Assembly: GCA_014155875.1 (NCBI GenBank)
Contig: JACEFZ010017415.1
Coordinates: forward strand, 422,001 to 486,000
DNA: 64,000 bases
Origin: Cepaea nemoralis
Taxonomy: Eukaryota > Mollusca > Gastropoda > Stylommatophora > Helicidae
Direction of reading: 5' to 3'
Part shown: positions 20,951 through 31,973 of the stretch, in pieces
Numbering within the stretch: the first letter of the stretch is position 1
How the letters are laid out: every line of letters starts with the position of its first letter
Position numbers and translations under genes: made by a program
Notes under the pieces: model-generated
Databases searched by the model: none
The model's input: the letters and a program-made list of their open reading frames with translations, nothing else
Told to the model about the DNA's origin: nothing

Positions 20951-23130
20951 TTAGTACATGAATACAGTACAATATGCTATGTAAAATAGGTTACATATAC
21001 ACCCATGGTGTGCTTAAGAGTGGACCAAGTACAACGAACTATCATGTGTCCGTAGACATTAACTTAAGAACTGTGCTACAGAACTTAGATACTACCGTGT
21101 GAATCAGGACAGCTCATTTCCAACTAAGCTCCAGTCCGGTGTATCATTTGTGTGAAATGTAGAAAACAGTGTCAGAACAGTGCTTAATTTCAGACACATA
21201 AAGACTAAGCTACGACACCAGCGAATCTCTACACGTGCACTACCGATGAACATTATTATGACCGTAAAATGTATTTCAGATACCCAGGCAAATTATGTAG
21301 TTATATTGTGCCTATACCAATATACAAACATGAAGGCAACTACTAACCTGAGAGAACTGAATACTGTGTATATAAACTTAATGTGATATGTAAAATAATG
21401 ATTTTTAAAAAATAGTTATAATAATTAGAGGTAGAATTAGGTAATATAATAGTTCTCATTTATTTAATAGGATAGTTAGTACATTAATTAAACCATTTAC
21501 TTAGCTTAAGAATTAAGTTAAAATATTAGGTTAGACGTAAAAAAATAGGTAATTACAAGCTAAAGTAAAATTTTAATAGAAATAGTACCATTTAGAGTGT
21601 TACATTTCATTTAGCTTTAGTTTAGGTTAGTTTATTCCATATTAAGGAAAACCATACCATCGATCAAACATTACCAATAATTAATATTATCATGGTACAT
21701 ACATCATCTACATAATTTAGATTAAGAACATTAATCATATGATTCATTTTCAATCTAACAACAATAGATAGTATAGTATTAGAAAAGTACATAATTTATG
21801 CGCACATCATCCAGGTAATTAAGGTACATAACTCATATCACACTAATTACATTTAAATAGTTACATTACATCCCCTAGATTAGATAAACATAACGAGTAG
21901 GATAAACAGATAATATAATTAACATAATAGAACTTAGTTAACACATTAAATACTTAGTTATAAAAGGAGAATAGTCTATTATAATATAAAATATGATACT
22001 TTAGGTTAGTGTAACATATTAGATGATGAGATCAAAGGGACAAGCCATCAACCCTGTCTCGCCCGTGTAAATATATTGTAAATACATGACTCGTGCAGCG
22101 ATTTTCGCACAGTCATTGAGCTCAAATTTCTCAAACTGAGCCAAATCTGTACAGTGTCACTCAACGGTTTTTAAATGATCAGAAGAATTAGTGTGGAAGG
22201 ATAATAGATGTGTGACAGAGGTAAGGGTGAAAGGAGTATGACAGAAGTGTGAAAGTGAAAATGAATGGAAGATAGACGGGAGAGAATGCAAGCAGTCAGC
22301 AAATTCTTCTGCTGCCTGCAACGACTTTTAATATTGGTTGGCTAATGTTGGTTTTCGCTAGGGAAATTATGTTGGTGTGAATGTGTTGTCTGTGATATAG
22401 TTTAGAACTTAGAATACAGTATTTTGGATCTCATAACAATGGAATGTAGTCACGAATTAGTGTTATACACCTGCTTGTGGCCACATTGAACAAAATTATG
22501 GCACTCAAAAAACTAACATACATACACAGATAAGTTAGAAATATAGGGTAGAAGTTAGATTAGTAGATTTATTACATCCAAACACGCAAACAACCAGAAA
22601 AACAAACATATAAATTGCATACACTATTTGTAGATCAAAGGCAGATAACTTTGGGGCCAGGGGACATAATAGACAACGAAGAACTAAATTAACAGTGAAA
22701 TGAAGTCTTACGCGCGGAAGCGAAGTAGGTAAAGCCGGTCGCACACACTCTTGTAGAATGGTTGTTAAATATTATATGGGGGACATGAAGCAATTCATGT
22801 GTTGACCCTAATAAAGTCAACTTTGTATGGGTAGTAAGTTAATTTACTATGTGAGGGCAGGTCTTATAAGACAACGGTCCGGTTCAGACATACCTCTGAT
22901 AAATATAATATAGCATGTGAGAAGGGGCTCACGCCAACCAGGCAAGTTTGTGGCGATTGCCAGTAGCCAAGTGAGGCTTTGCTACATTGTGACAATAGTT
23001 GTTAATAGTCTATTGGAAAGCCCAGAGCCAGGTTATCTAGAGTCTTTGACAAAAATTAGAGACACTAATTTTTTGTGTAGAAACCTCCTTGCGTCACAAC
23101 CAATAAGTGAAAGTTGATGACGCAACACAA
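20951..23130 (+). other. non-coding 3' interior of the LTR element
   Basis: About 2.2 kb, strongly AT-rich between 21360 and 22020, with repeated 'ttaggtta'-like words. No integrase or envelope-like frame is recognisable; the 60-70 codon frames show no membrane segment or motif I trust. Confidence 0.6.
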
Positions 23131-23142
23131 GGGGGGCGGGTG
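23126..23142 (+). promoter_or_regulatory. polypurine tract next to the 3' LTR
   Basis: The stretch 'acacaaggggggcgggtg' ends two bases before the 3' LTR start, the position required for the plus-strand primer. One C interrupts the purines. Confidence 0.7.
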
Positions 23143-23144
23143 TG

Positions 23145-23738
23145 TGTCAAAGACTCAACCGCATCCCCTCCGCCAGGGAGAGCGGTCAATCCTGGAGGGA
23201 CCAGGAGGAGATACGGTGCCCGAGGCAAGAGCAGGGGAGATGAGGGAATCGTGGAAGGTTAGCCACTCCCTCAGAATACACGCAGGCGGTGTTCAGAGAG
23301 TTAGCACTCTAATCACGATACCACCGCACCTCATGAAGCCAGAGCACAGTTGAGTAGACACTCAACAGGCCACGTTTTGCCAGCAGCGTGCGATGTGAGG
23401 TAACACGCACGAAGGAGAAGGTCACCCCCGCGTGGTGTGTAACCGACGGGAGAGATGTCCGGCAGACGGGAGACTGGACTTGGGGCGTTCACATCGTTTA
23501 GAATAACGTTAGGAGTTGTGTGTTCACTAGTAGATAGAGTTAGCATAGGGTTAGCAGTTTGTGTTAGATAATGCTGTGACTGTATATTGTGTATTGCATT
23601 AGCGACTGTTTACCGCTTGTAAGCGAGCCAACGGCAATAAAATGGACCATGCATTTTGCCTCCCACACGACTTGCAAGTTGTCTTGTATTGGTGTGTGAG
23701 AAGTACCCGATGAATGCCTGTCAGTTAAGTTGTTGACA
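23145..23738 (+). repeat. 3' LTR (594 bp)
   Basis: Matches the 5' LTR except for one A/G change, a C insertion, a shorter G run (four rather than five), 'acgag' versus 'attgg' and 'gatgatgcctctg' versus 'gatgaatgcctg'. AATAAA lies at 23636-23641. Confidence 0.96.
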
Positions 23739-23803
23739 ATGAACATTTAATATTGTTATGGAGCATTCAGAGCGACTAACATGATAATGAATGCATATGT
23801 AAA
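23739..23803. repeat. right copy of the piggyBac flank, apparently an empty site
   Basis: Reads atgaacat-TTAA-tattgttatggagcattc and onward to 'gcatatgtaa'. The part before TTAA equals the left flank of the piggyBac element (13701-13712) and the part after equals its right flank (15559-15614), joined with a single TTAA. This is what the locus should look like before piggyBac insertion. Confidence 0.88.
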
Positions 23804-23987
23804 TTCAACAATCATTACTGTATTTATTTGTAATTTTTCATCACTCTACAAGGACAAGATCATTTATAATTTTGCAACTTTTTAACGCGAATTCTCTGGT
23901 CAAAATGAATCAACATTCACGGCCTCGCGCTGACAGACAGCTCTAACAGACAGCGCGTGCAGACTGACGTCATCACAGCATGGCATG

Positions 23988-24236
23988 CCGGTGAATAAAT
24001 CGCTGTGTGTGTGTGCATATCCCTTACAGGACGTTGAAGTCAACATCAGCATTTTTTCAGCTGCTGTTGATGTACTAGGCAAGATTACGCTCAGTAGTTT
24101 GCCATTGCTTTCTGAGCGGCCAGCTCACAATCCCCATAGTTACCAACGCGGCGAGGAACGGTACCAACTCTCGCGCAGGTTACGTTACTCATGAGAATAT
24201 ACAGGATTACGGAGAAAGTCGTTAACTCCTAGGCCA
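23988..24236 (-). repeat. SINE-B copy, diverged
   Basis: Shares with the 1279-1516 copy the tail 'catatcc(c/t)ttacaggac', 'ggcaagattacg(c/t)tcagtag', 'tttgccattgctttctgagc' and 'ggattacggagaaagt'. The B box is mutated ('acggtaccaactct'). It is followed by a (CA)n run. Confidence 0.85.
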
Positions 24237-24238
<2 letters not shown>

Positions 24239-24290
<52 letters not shown>

Positions 24291-24402
24291 GTACGTACGT
24301 CCCTTGTACGCACGTGCGTGCGTGAGTGCGCATATGTATGTATTAGGGGCGTTTACACACACACACACACATACACACACGCGCGCGCGTGCGCGTATAT
24401 AT
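24239..24402. repeat. (CA)n and related alternating purine-pyrimidine tracts
   Basis: (CA)n at 24239-24286, then 'tacgtacgtacgt', more (CA)n and (CG)n at 24355-24398. Alternating purine-pyrimidine DNA of this kind can adopt Z-form. A fragment 'ttaggggcgttt' near 24343 resembles the mariner terminus at 24403. Confidence 0.9.
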
Positions 24403-24622
24403 TAGGGGCATTCATTTGAAACTGGTTCCAATGGCTTTATTACAATAAGCATGAAAGAAACATTAACAGGTTTGGAAGAATTAAACAAAACATTTATTCT
24501 GAATGAATTATGCACCATGGGTTGGTCAGAAGAGGTCGCCGTAGGCATTCAGGCAAGCATTCCATTGCTTAGGTAGGCGGCGAATGCCGTCTGCAAAAAA
24601 AGGATTGTGATTGCTCACTGAA

Positions 24623-25998
24623 CTAAGTGTTTACCGTGTTCATTGCCTCTGCATCTGTGTGAAATCGTTGCCCCATGAGAGTTTTATTTAAGAGGTCCAA
24701 ACAAATGAAAATCACATGGTGACACATCAGGACTATAGCTGGATGTTGCAGAATTTCCCACTTCTTCCTTGCTAATGCTTCCTGCACAATCTTTGCGACA
24801 TGCAGACGAGCATTATCGTGCAACAAAATCACACCACGAGAAAGCATCCATCCATCATGTGCCATGCCGGTAACCGTGGGCGGTCATGTTCTGCCATCTC
24901 ACTCGATCACCAGAGTCGTGGATCAGCTCTGTGTTCCTGTCTCGACCATGCCACCAGGCCAAGCAATCCATGTATTTGCTTCTAGGTCTTCCCCTTGGTC
25001 TCCTCCCTTCGATCTTGCCAGTTGTCACCAAGTTCTCCAATTCATTTCTTCTCATAACATGCCCAAAAAATGTTGACTGTCTACGTCTAATGACTCTAAT
25101 CAGTTTACGATCTTCATTTGTTTCTTGAAGGACTTGTTCGTTAGTTTTTCTATCTGTCCATGGTATTCTTTGCATTTTCCTCAGAAACCACATTTCTACA
25201 GCCATCAGATGTTTTTCAGCTTAACTGCTCATTGTCCAAGCTTCACATCCATATGAAAGTACAGGTTCTATGTAGCACCTCAACACTCTTTTTCTCGTTT
25301 CAATTGATATCTTTTTTTTTTTTTTTTTTTTGGCAGGGTCATTTATTCTTGATAGCTTTTTGCAGCTTGTCTAGTGTTTGCAAGTAGTAGGTAGAGTTGA
25401 TATTGACACCAGATTCTTTAAAGTCGGCCAACAATAGCCCTTCATGGTAAAAAAAAAATGCGCTCAGCATAACCTTACCAGCGGAAACCTGTAACTTGAA
25501 TTTTTTAGCTTTTGGTGATCCAGCATGCTTCCATTGCATGCTCTCTCTTTTGCTGCTCAGCTCAAAGTGGTGACGCCATGATTCATCGCCTGTGACTATG
25601 ATGAAGAGAAATGCATCACCCTTCACTCTGTAACGCAGCAAGTGGTTCAAACACCATCCCATGCGTTCCTCTTTTTGGTGGTCGGTCAACATCCGTGGTA
25701 CCCACCGCGAACACACCTTCCGATATTGCAGTTTCTTACGAACGACATTTTGAATTCTCCAAATTGGCGCATCAAATTCTCTTGCTAGCGAACGTATGCT
25801 GTGACAACAGTTCGTCTGTACTGCCGCATCAATTTTGGCGATGGTTTTTTCTGTTCCAACAATATGCGCTTGACCCGGCCATCGAAGATCTGTCATGAAC
25901 TGATGTCCTTTCTGAAATATTCGTGCCCAGTCTGTCACTGTTGTCTTCGACACACATTTGTTACCGTTCGCTGCCTGCATTCTTCGATGAATGTCCAC
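24623..25998 (-). pseudogene. mariner transposase relic (DD34D), split by a LINE
   Basis: Minus-strand frame 25339-25998 covers the N-terminal part: 'SKTTVTDWARIFQKGHQF', 'RSLAREFDAPIWRIQNVV', the first catalytic aspartate in 'VTGDESW', and 'KAKKFKLQVSAGKVMLSAFF'. After the inserted LINE the protein resumes at 24623-24856 with 'MLSRGVILLHDNARLHVA' (second aspartate). A one-base shift then moves 'YSPDVSPCDFHLFGPL' with the third aspartate to another frame. Counting from the HDN aspartate to the CDF aspartate gives 34 intervening residues, the DD34D signature of mariner. The family is a cut-and-paste transposase acting at TA sites; this copy is inactive through insertion and frameshift. Confidence 0.92.
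24858..25312 (-). pseudogene. LINE family 1, 3'-end fragment inserted in mariner
   Basis: The 116-codon minus-strand frame (24855-25205) carries 'AVEMWFLRKMQRIPWTDRK', 'RQSTFFGHVMRRNELENLV', 'TTGKIEGRRPRGRPRSKY' and 'HGRDRNTELIHDSGDRV', the C-terminal block of the LINE at 48556-50978. The 3' tail is a short 'tgatggatgg' repeat rather than poly-A. The 5' truncation at about 25310 abuts a run of 20 or more T's (25310-25331). Confidence 0.9.
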
Positions 25999-26174
25999 TG
26001 GTTGACATCCTTCAAATGAAAGAAACCACCGCTCTTTGAGCTTCTTTGGACAGATTTTGGATCAACCCGGCCATTTTCTTAACGGTCAGAAACAGAACCT
26101 ATGCATCATGGGACGATAAGCACTTGCTCTTTTATTCACTGGTCAGTACTTATCACATGACTGTGACATGATCA

Positions 26175-26175
<1 letters not shown>

Positions 26176-26268
<93 letters not shown>
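26176..26268. repeat. (TG)n(TA)n microsatellite
   Basis: Short TG run followed by two TA blocks separated by 'tac'. It directly replaces the right end of mariner copy 1. Confidence 0.95.
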
Positions 26269-26272
<4 letters not shown>

Positions 26273-26565
26273 CGGTAGCAGTTATCTTTCCCTTAGTTAA
26301 GAAACATCGGCAGTTTTAATCTCCCTTGAACGCTACGTGTTACAACAGTGGTGTGAGTGTGTAGGACACACTTTTCTAAAGTGCTAAAATCGTATTGTCC
26401 TTTTTGTTCATATTAAATGATAAACTGGCACCCAAACTTTAATATCTCGGCTTAGAATTGACCTACAGACTTAAATAAGGTGCCAATGGATTTGTTTTTT
26501 CAAGAAGTATCGAACTATGTAGGTTATATAATTAAAAAGCAATTTAGAAAATGTTACTAAAGTGG
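26269..26565. other. no recognisable feature
   Basis: AT-rich with no long frame. Confidence 0.45.
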
Positions 26566-27000
26566 CTAGCTATGTAGAACCAGTTTTGCAGTATGGCTGT
26601 GAATCTTGAAATGTAAATGAACAAATTAGGAAGAACTTGGAAGCAACAGAGATATGGTTCCTAAGGGTAATGTTGCGAATTCCTTGGACTGCTAAAGTAG
26701 CTAACAACGATTGCCTGAAAAAGGCTAATAAAACTAGAACATTATATACAACAATAAGAAAGAGACAAACAGCTTTTTTTTCCTCATGCAATGAGAAGAG
26801 ACGCATTGGAGGATATCGTGATGACTGGAAAGATCGAGGGGAAAGGAGGCAGAAGCCGACGAGAATTGATGCTGGATGGATTGAGTCAGTGGCATGGAGG
26901 AATATCTGCAGCAGAGTTCACCCAGAACACCAAATACTGAGATATGTGGCGAGACATGAACGCCAACGCCAACCAGTAGGGCACTTGATGATGATAATTT
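26566..27000 (+). pseudogene. LINE family 2, 3'-end fragment
   Basis: From 'ctatgtagaaccagttttgc' onward it parallels 43245-43675 of the longer family copy. Frame 26637-27002 encodes a degraded 'ATEIWFLRVMLRIPWTAKV' and 'TRTLYTTIRKRQTAFF' block. It ends 'gggcacttgatgatgata', the family's TGA-repeat tail. Several stops and frameshifts are present. Confidence 0.88.
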
Positions 27001-27066
27001 GAAGGGGTGACCGAATGCTGAAATAAAATCGGATAACACATACTTTTTAAGAGATCATGGGAAATC

Positions 27067-27520
27067 ATGGACATGGGAAGGAAAGTGAGCAAAAATGGAG
27101 AGTTATTCGCTCATTTCTGTGCAGTGAAATGCCAAACCTGGACAATGACAGATAGGGAGAAAAGAAAAATCACACCAGAAATGAGATTCCTGAGAAGAAT
27201 ACTCAATGTATCAAGAAGAGATAAGATCAGAAATGATGAAATCAGGACTAAAGTGGGGGTTATAGCTGCCCTAGACTTTATTAGTAGGCAGCAAGTCAAA
27301 TGGTTTGGCCATGCAAGTAGGTTACCAACTAACAGTATACCACAACAAGCAATGATGTACAGACCAGATAGAAGCACAGGAAGAGGCCGACCACGTAAAC
27401 GCTGCACGCAGGGAATAACAGAGTCCATAGAAATATCGATAGATGAAGCCCATTAGCGGACACTCTACCGCTGTTTATACCTCACCTCGACGCTGTAAGG
27501 TACAAGAGGAACATGATGAG
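27067..27520 (+). pseudogene. C-terminal fragment of a third LINE family
   Basis: Frame 27067-27456 has 'EMRFLRRILNVSRRDKIRND', 'RQQVKWFGHASRLPTN' and 'RGRPRKRCTQGITESIEI', the standard post-RT tail of RTE-like LINEs (residue block 'WFGHxxR...GRPRKRW'). It follows the family 2 fragment directly and ends in a 'gatgagatgagatt' tail. Confidence 0.8.
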
Positions 27521-27616
27521 ATGAGATTCTGTACAGTTAATCAATACATCGTAGATGGAAATGTTTTCTCCCATAAAAGAATATATAAAGGGGAAACAAA
27601 ACTGTAGACAACAGCA

Positions 27617-27690
27617 GTTCCCTGTAGGGCAATGAACAAAAAGCGAGGTGTGCATAGCGCAGGTTTCTATTGTGATGAATCAGGACCACA
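27617..27690. repeat. dispersed-repeat fragment shared with 2864-2935
   Basis: 'cctgtagggcaatgaacaa', then 'gcatagcgcaggtttctatt', matches the earlier copy with scattered substitutions. Family unknown. Confidence 0.6.
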
Positions 27691-30112
27691 AAACAGAACA
27701 TCAAATTGACCGTATCTTTATGAAGAAATTTAGATCATATCAACACGAGGTAAGAGTTTATTGGTGCAGACGTATATGCAGATCATCATCTGCTATGTTG
27801 AATTAACCTAAAACTCAAGAGATACATGTTTTATAAACCAGAAATCAATACAATCTAACATATTTCAGAAATCAAGAAGCCAAGCAACATGTTATGGTCA
27901 TAGTCTAATAAGTACCAGGCCCTGCAACAGTTGGTAGACGAAGTGAGTACAGAAGGTGCTGACAGCAGGCTAAAACATTTGGAGCGAATCATGTATAGAA
28001 GTCCTGGCAAAAGGGAATAAAAACAAAGCATGGATCATGCCAGAAATTCTTTTAAAAAAACCGAAGAAAAGAAACCAAAACATCAGGTGTAAATAATAGC
28101 AAAATCAAAGCTACGAAAGCTAGAGGCCTGAAAACTAGGCAGAAGCTGTTAAAGAAGTTGAGAAGCGGATGAGCTATTGACCCACTACAGGCTTTCTCTG
28201 CTTGTGAAGAACCTCAATCGACAGAACTCTGATTCTGTGACCACTGATCCCATCAGACATAACACATGCTATTAAAAACCTTCGTGTAATTGCTAATGTC
28301 GATGAACGTGTGTGAGACAACGGCCTGGCCCAGGACGGGGGACTGCTGTCAGACAAGGAGTAGCTAGACTCAGAATTGTGTACAGAATGCAAGAAAGCTA
28401 GCAGCCAACTGACACACTTGGAGAAATTCTGATCTGAGCGCCAATGGATCGGCCCGGCACTCTTTGATAATTTGATAGAAGATCACCAGGAGAACTTTCA
28501 ATCGGATAGTGGTGGGAACAATTAGTAGTATGACTCTTCGCTGGCAGTTGAATGAGGGGACGGGGCGCGTATGGGAATGTCCTGAGTGCAGTGATGTCTG
28601 TTCTTAGCTAAACTCAACTGACAGAAGATTGGAGAAAATGATCAACTAGCGAATGTCTTATACAGAAATAGACAGTACCAGTTGCCGTTAACAAAACAAC
28701 AGAAACAAGCTCCACACTACACAGCCGTGTAGTGAGACGCTAAAGATAAGTGCCAGGACAAATTGAAGCATGGATCAAAATGGCAAAAATTACAGAAACC
28801 CAGGTTAATGTCCCACAAACTAACATGAGCTGAATCTCTGGTCCCTTAATGTTACGTTTATAAACCAACACTTGATTCTGACTTCTTACGTCCAGCAAAG
28901 AAAAACTGTAAAAACAGGGCAATAAATCAGAACTGGCCAGAGATAAATAACCCTAAAACAGGAGATCTGATGGCTAAAACATCCACATTATTCTTGCTGT
29001 CATCGTTAAAGTATGAATAATTGTTTTTATTAAATGTATAAAAGTTTCAATACAAACCCCTTTAAAGTCAACTTTTGAATTTCCGCTTCAAATAATCCAC
29101 AATTAAACAGGGTCGTGCAAATCATAATGCTAGAGACGAATCGTGCCATGTCCACAGACTCTCGTCCGTAGAGAATACGTATGCATACAGCGTGATTTGT
29201 TTGTGTGTTTTAAATACGAGTGCCATGTCTACTGATGTAGGAAAATATTTGATGTGTGTGTTTGTGATTACTTTGTCCATCAGTTCTCTTTGCATTCAAC
29301 TCTTCACTGTTATAACGCAGATCCCCAGAGACACACAAACATCAAGAGAAGTCAGTCAGTTATTGAGATGACAAACGATGACAATGAGCTCAATACTTAC
29401 AATGCATACAGAAACTAGGTCTCACAAATGAAGCATCGACAAAACGATGAGGTATTCGTGGCGGTCCTGGAGAGATGAAAATAACATGGATTAGACACCT
29501 ATTCCCTGCAAACTAACCAAGACACAACACACAACACGGCTTCCCCTGACAGCCAGGTCTGCAAGCATATTGGGCGTGTACTAAGTTTCCTTGAGCAATG
29601 TGATCCGCTCACAATCAAGATGATGACATTTTAACAGAGACACCTTGGTGCCCATTCTATGGGGCTAAGTCGACCTTCAAGCAATAACTGGCCACTAACA
29701 AACTGCCCGTGAACACCAGAGACTGACTGATTCGTGTGTGGCAGAAAGCAGTTTGCTGTCTGCATTGTGGCAGAACTAACTTAAATCACGCATATCTCCC
29801 CATCAGGAGTGTCAAATGTCTCTTCTCTAATCAACTGTTACAAATCTCGAGTAAGATGGTTGTGCCCTAGGATTCTGACTTCTCCCTAACCTAGGCTGCG
29901 TGACCTTTCTGTAGTTCTTCAATGTAGCTGTATCAGTGCCTTTTCGTGAATGTGCTGGCAAAGGTTTTCTAGCCGAAACCTCCATTCTGTGGCTTGTGTT
30001 CTTGTCAAGCTAACTAATTCCACTTCCCATTTGTGTTGCTTTACTGGTGGTATTTGGACAGCTTTCCCGCAGTTCAGCCGATTTCATGACTCTTCCTCTT
30101 CTTCTCTGCTGG
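27691..30112. other. 2.4 kb without recognisable features
   Basis: No long frame, no tandem repeat above a few units and no element termini that I can pair. It could be ancient transposon debris or host intergenic or intronic DNA. Confidence 0.5.
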
Positions 30113-30345
30113 CTCCGTGGCGAAGGCCTTACGGAAACAGTTTGTAATCCCGGATACTACGTTCGAAACACATCTGCAGGCGATTTGGCAGCAGACCGCC
30201 TTGCGTTGGGTTTTAATACAATGTTATAGGCGCCTGTCGTTCAGAAAGTAATGGCAAAACTACTGAACGTAAACTTGCCAAGAGATCCCAAACAACCAAA
30301 AAATGCTGGGGTTGACTGCGACGTCCTGTAAAAGATATGCAATTA
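30113..30345 (+). repeat. SINE-B copy, plus orientation, degraded
   Basis: The tail 'gtcgttcagaaagtaatggc' through 'ttgactgcgacgtcctgtaa' and 'agatatgc' is the reverse complement of the tails at 1289 and 23990. Upstream 'ccgtggcgaaggcctta', 'gtaatcccgg' and 'cgttcgaaac' are plausible remnants of the tRNA-like head. Confidence 0.7.
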
Positions 30346-30815
30346 ACCTTTTTAACCTCTTCTTTTATAGTGAGATGTCATTATACCTAGGAGTTTATAT
30401 GTACTATCGGTTAGCGGAATCGCCGATACATGTTGGTCCTCAAAACTTGAAGCACGATTCATGAGTTGTTGGCGGGATGTGAACCTCGGGACATCCATGG
30501 AGACGATTAGACTATACAAGGCTTGACTTGATGAGATGACCACCACACAAGTGTAGCTCCACTTTCTCCGTGAACCCAGCTGCCAGACACTGTGTTATCA
30601 ATTAGCCTGTCATGGACATAGCCAATTGCCAACTGCTCTCAAATCAACCGATGACTCACTGACCTAGATGGACTGTAGTGGGCACACAATGACCATAGCT
30701 AGAGTTCTCAATCAGGTCAGGGACGTCTGACTCACAGCGCTACGTAATCTCACGCGCACAAATAATGCAGTCCTCTCAGTCTGAACCACACGGCAGTCAA
30801 AACAACGACTGTCTG
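30346..30815. other. no recognisable feature
   Basis: No frame or repeat of note. Confidence 0.45.
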
Positions 30816-31400
30816 ATATTCTGACTAGTAGATCATTCCAAGCCAACTGTACACATCAGTGGCTGGGTGGGTGGGTGGATGAGTGGATGGATGGATGGGT
30901 GAGTGGATGGATGGATGAGTGGATGGATGAGTGGATGGATGGATGGATGAGTGGATAGATGGATGGATGTATGGATGTATGTATGGATGGATGTATGTAT
31001 GGATGGGTGGATGAGTGGATGGATGGATGGATGAGTGGATGAGTGGATGGATGAGTGGATGGATGGATGGATGAGTGGATGGATGATGGATGGATGAGTG
31101 GATGGATGGATGGGTGAGTGGGTGGATGGATGGATGAGTGGATGGATGAGTGGATGGATGGATGAGTGGATAGATGGATGGATGTATGGATGGATGAGTG
31201 GATGGATGGATGCATGGATGGATGGATGGATGAGTGGATGGATGGATGGATGAGTGGATGGATGTATGGATGGATGGATGAGTGGATAGATGGATGGATG
31301 GATGGATGGATGGATGAGTGGATAGATGGATGGATGTATGGATGGATGGATGCATGGATGGATGGATGGATGGATGGATGGAGAGAAAAATAACGCCCGT
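30816..31400. repeat. (GGAT)n tetranucleotide array with GAGT interruptions
   Basis: About 520 bp of GGAT units (30868-31382), punctuated irregularly by gagtggat, tatg and catg variants. The leading unique block 'gatattctgactagtagatc' recurs after the array. His-Pro-Ser-Ile frames on the minus strand and Asp-Gly-Trp frames on the plus strand are by-products. Confidence 0.96.
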
Positions 31401-31536
31401 TTGATATTCTGATTAGTAGATCATTCCAAGCCAACTACGCATCAATGGGATGAACAGAGGAGTGGAGGACAAGGAAGGATGGAGAGAGGGAAAGAGAGAG
31501 AGGAAGAAGAGAGAGAGAGAGAGAGAGAGAGAGGAA

Positions 31537-31572
<36 letters not shown>

Positions 31573-31671
31573 GAACTAAAACGTCTGTTTAGTATTCTGA
31601 CTAGCAGGTCATTTCAAGTCAACTGTACACATCCGTGGGATGAACGGAGGAGTTGAGGACAATGGAGGATG

Positions 31672-31769
<98 letters not shown>

Positions 31770-31800
31770 AACGTCCCGTCTGATATTCTAACAGACAGCT
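31401..31800. repeat. three further copies of the same unit, each with a (GA)n or G tract
   Basis: The block 'ttgatattctgattagtaga' ... 'aagccaactacgcatcaatg' ... 'gggatgaac(a/g)gaggag' occurs near 31400, 31590 and (diverged) 31780. The tracts that follow are (GA)n at 31494-31574, (GA)n at 31674-31768 and poly-G at 31843. Together with the unit at 30816 this is a four-copy tandem duplication in which each copy expanded a different simple repeat. Confidence 0.85.
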
Positions 31801-31842
31801 ACTTTCGAGTCAACTGAACCCATCCGTATGACTAAAAGAAGT

Positions 31843-31973
31843 CGGGGGGGGGGGGGGGGGGGGAATGGGGGCAAACAGGCAGGCAGACAGACAGTCAAGA
31901 AATGGATCGATTTTATGAAAATACGAAGAAGAGTGTACATATGCAGTTGGGGGGGGGGGGGGGGGGGGGGGGG
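31843..31973. repeat. two G-tracts
   Basis: Runs of about 21 and 25 G's at 31843-31863 and 31949-31973, separated by unique sequence. Confidence 0.93.

Larger units (their letters stand above)
15618..23738 (+). mobile_element. Ty3/Gypsy-type LTR retrotransposon, 8.1 kb, gag-retaining and pol-defective
   Basis: Two 594-595 bp LTRs with TGTCA...TGACA ends bracket a tRNA-Leu-like primer site, an open gag frame, a protease frame, scattered RT and RNase H remnants and a polypurine tract. By eye the LTRs differ by about four substitutions and four small indels, so the insertion is young. The pol region is nonetheless deleted and frameshifted, and no integrase core is recognisable. No short target duplication is evident (left ...aagct, right atgaa...). 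Family assignment rests on the 'HLLKLRHAFDRVRLFGLTVKPSK' type RT thumb and the 'YAVRKLHRVL' type RNase H, both standard in Ty3/Gypsy. Confidence 0.93.
24403..26175 (-). mobile_element. mariner element (copy 1), interrupted by a LINE end
   Basis: The left terminus 'ttaggggcattcatttgaaa' matches the left end of mariner copy 2 at 36216 ('ataggggcgttcatttgaaa'), so these are terminal inverted repeats of one family. Transposase runs on the minus strand. The right end is lost into a (TG)n(TA)n tract just inside where the terminal repeat should be. A LINE end occupies about 24858-25330. Confidence 0.9.

Noticed and set aside
15559..23803. The roughly 55-bp direct repeats around the LTR element as its target-site duplication
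   Set aside because: LTR retrotransposons make 4-6 bp duplications. The repeat is explained better by a second, piggyBac-free copy of the locus.
30825..31434. 192- and 176-codon His-Pro-Ser-Ile frames
   Set aside because: Translation of the (GGAT)n array; no coding sequence outside the repeat.
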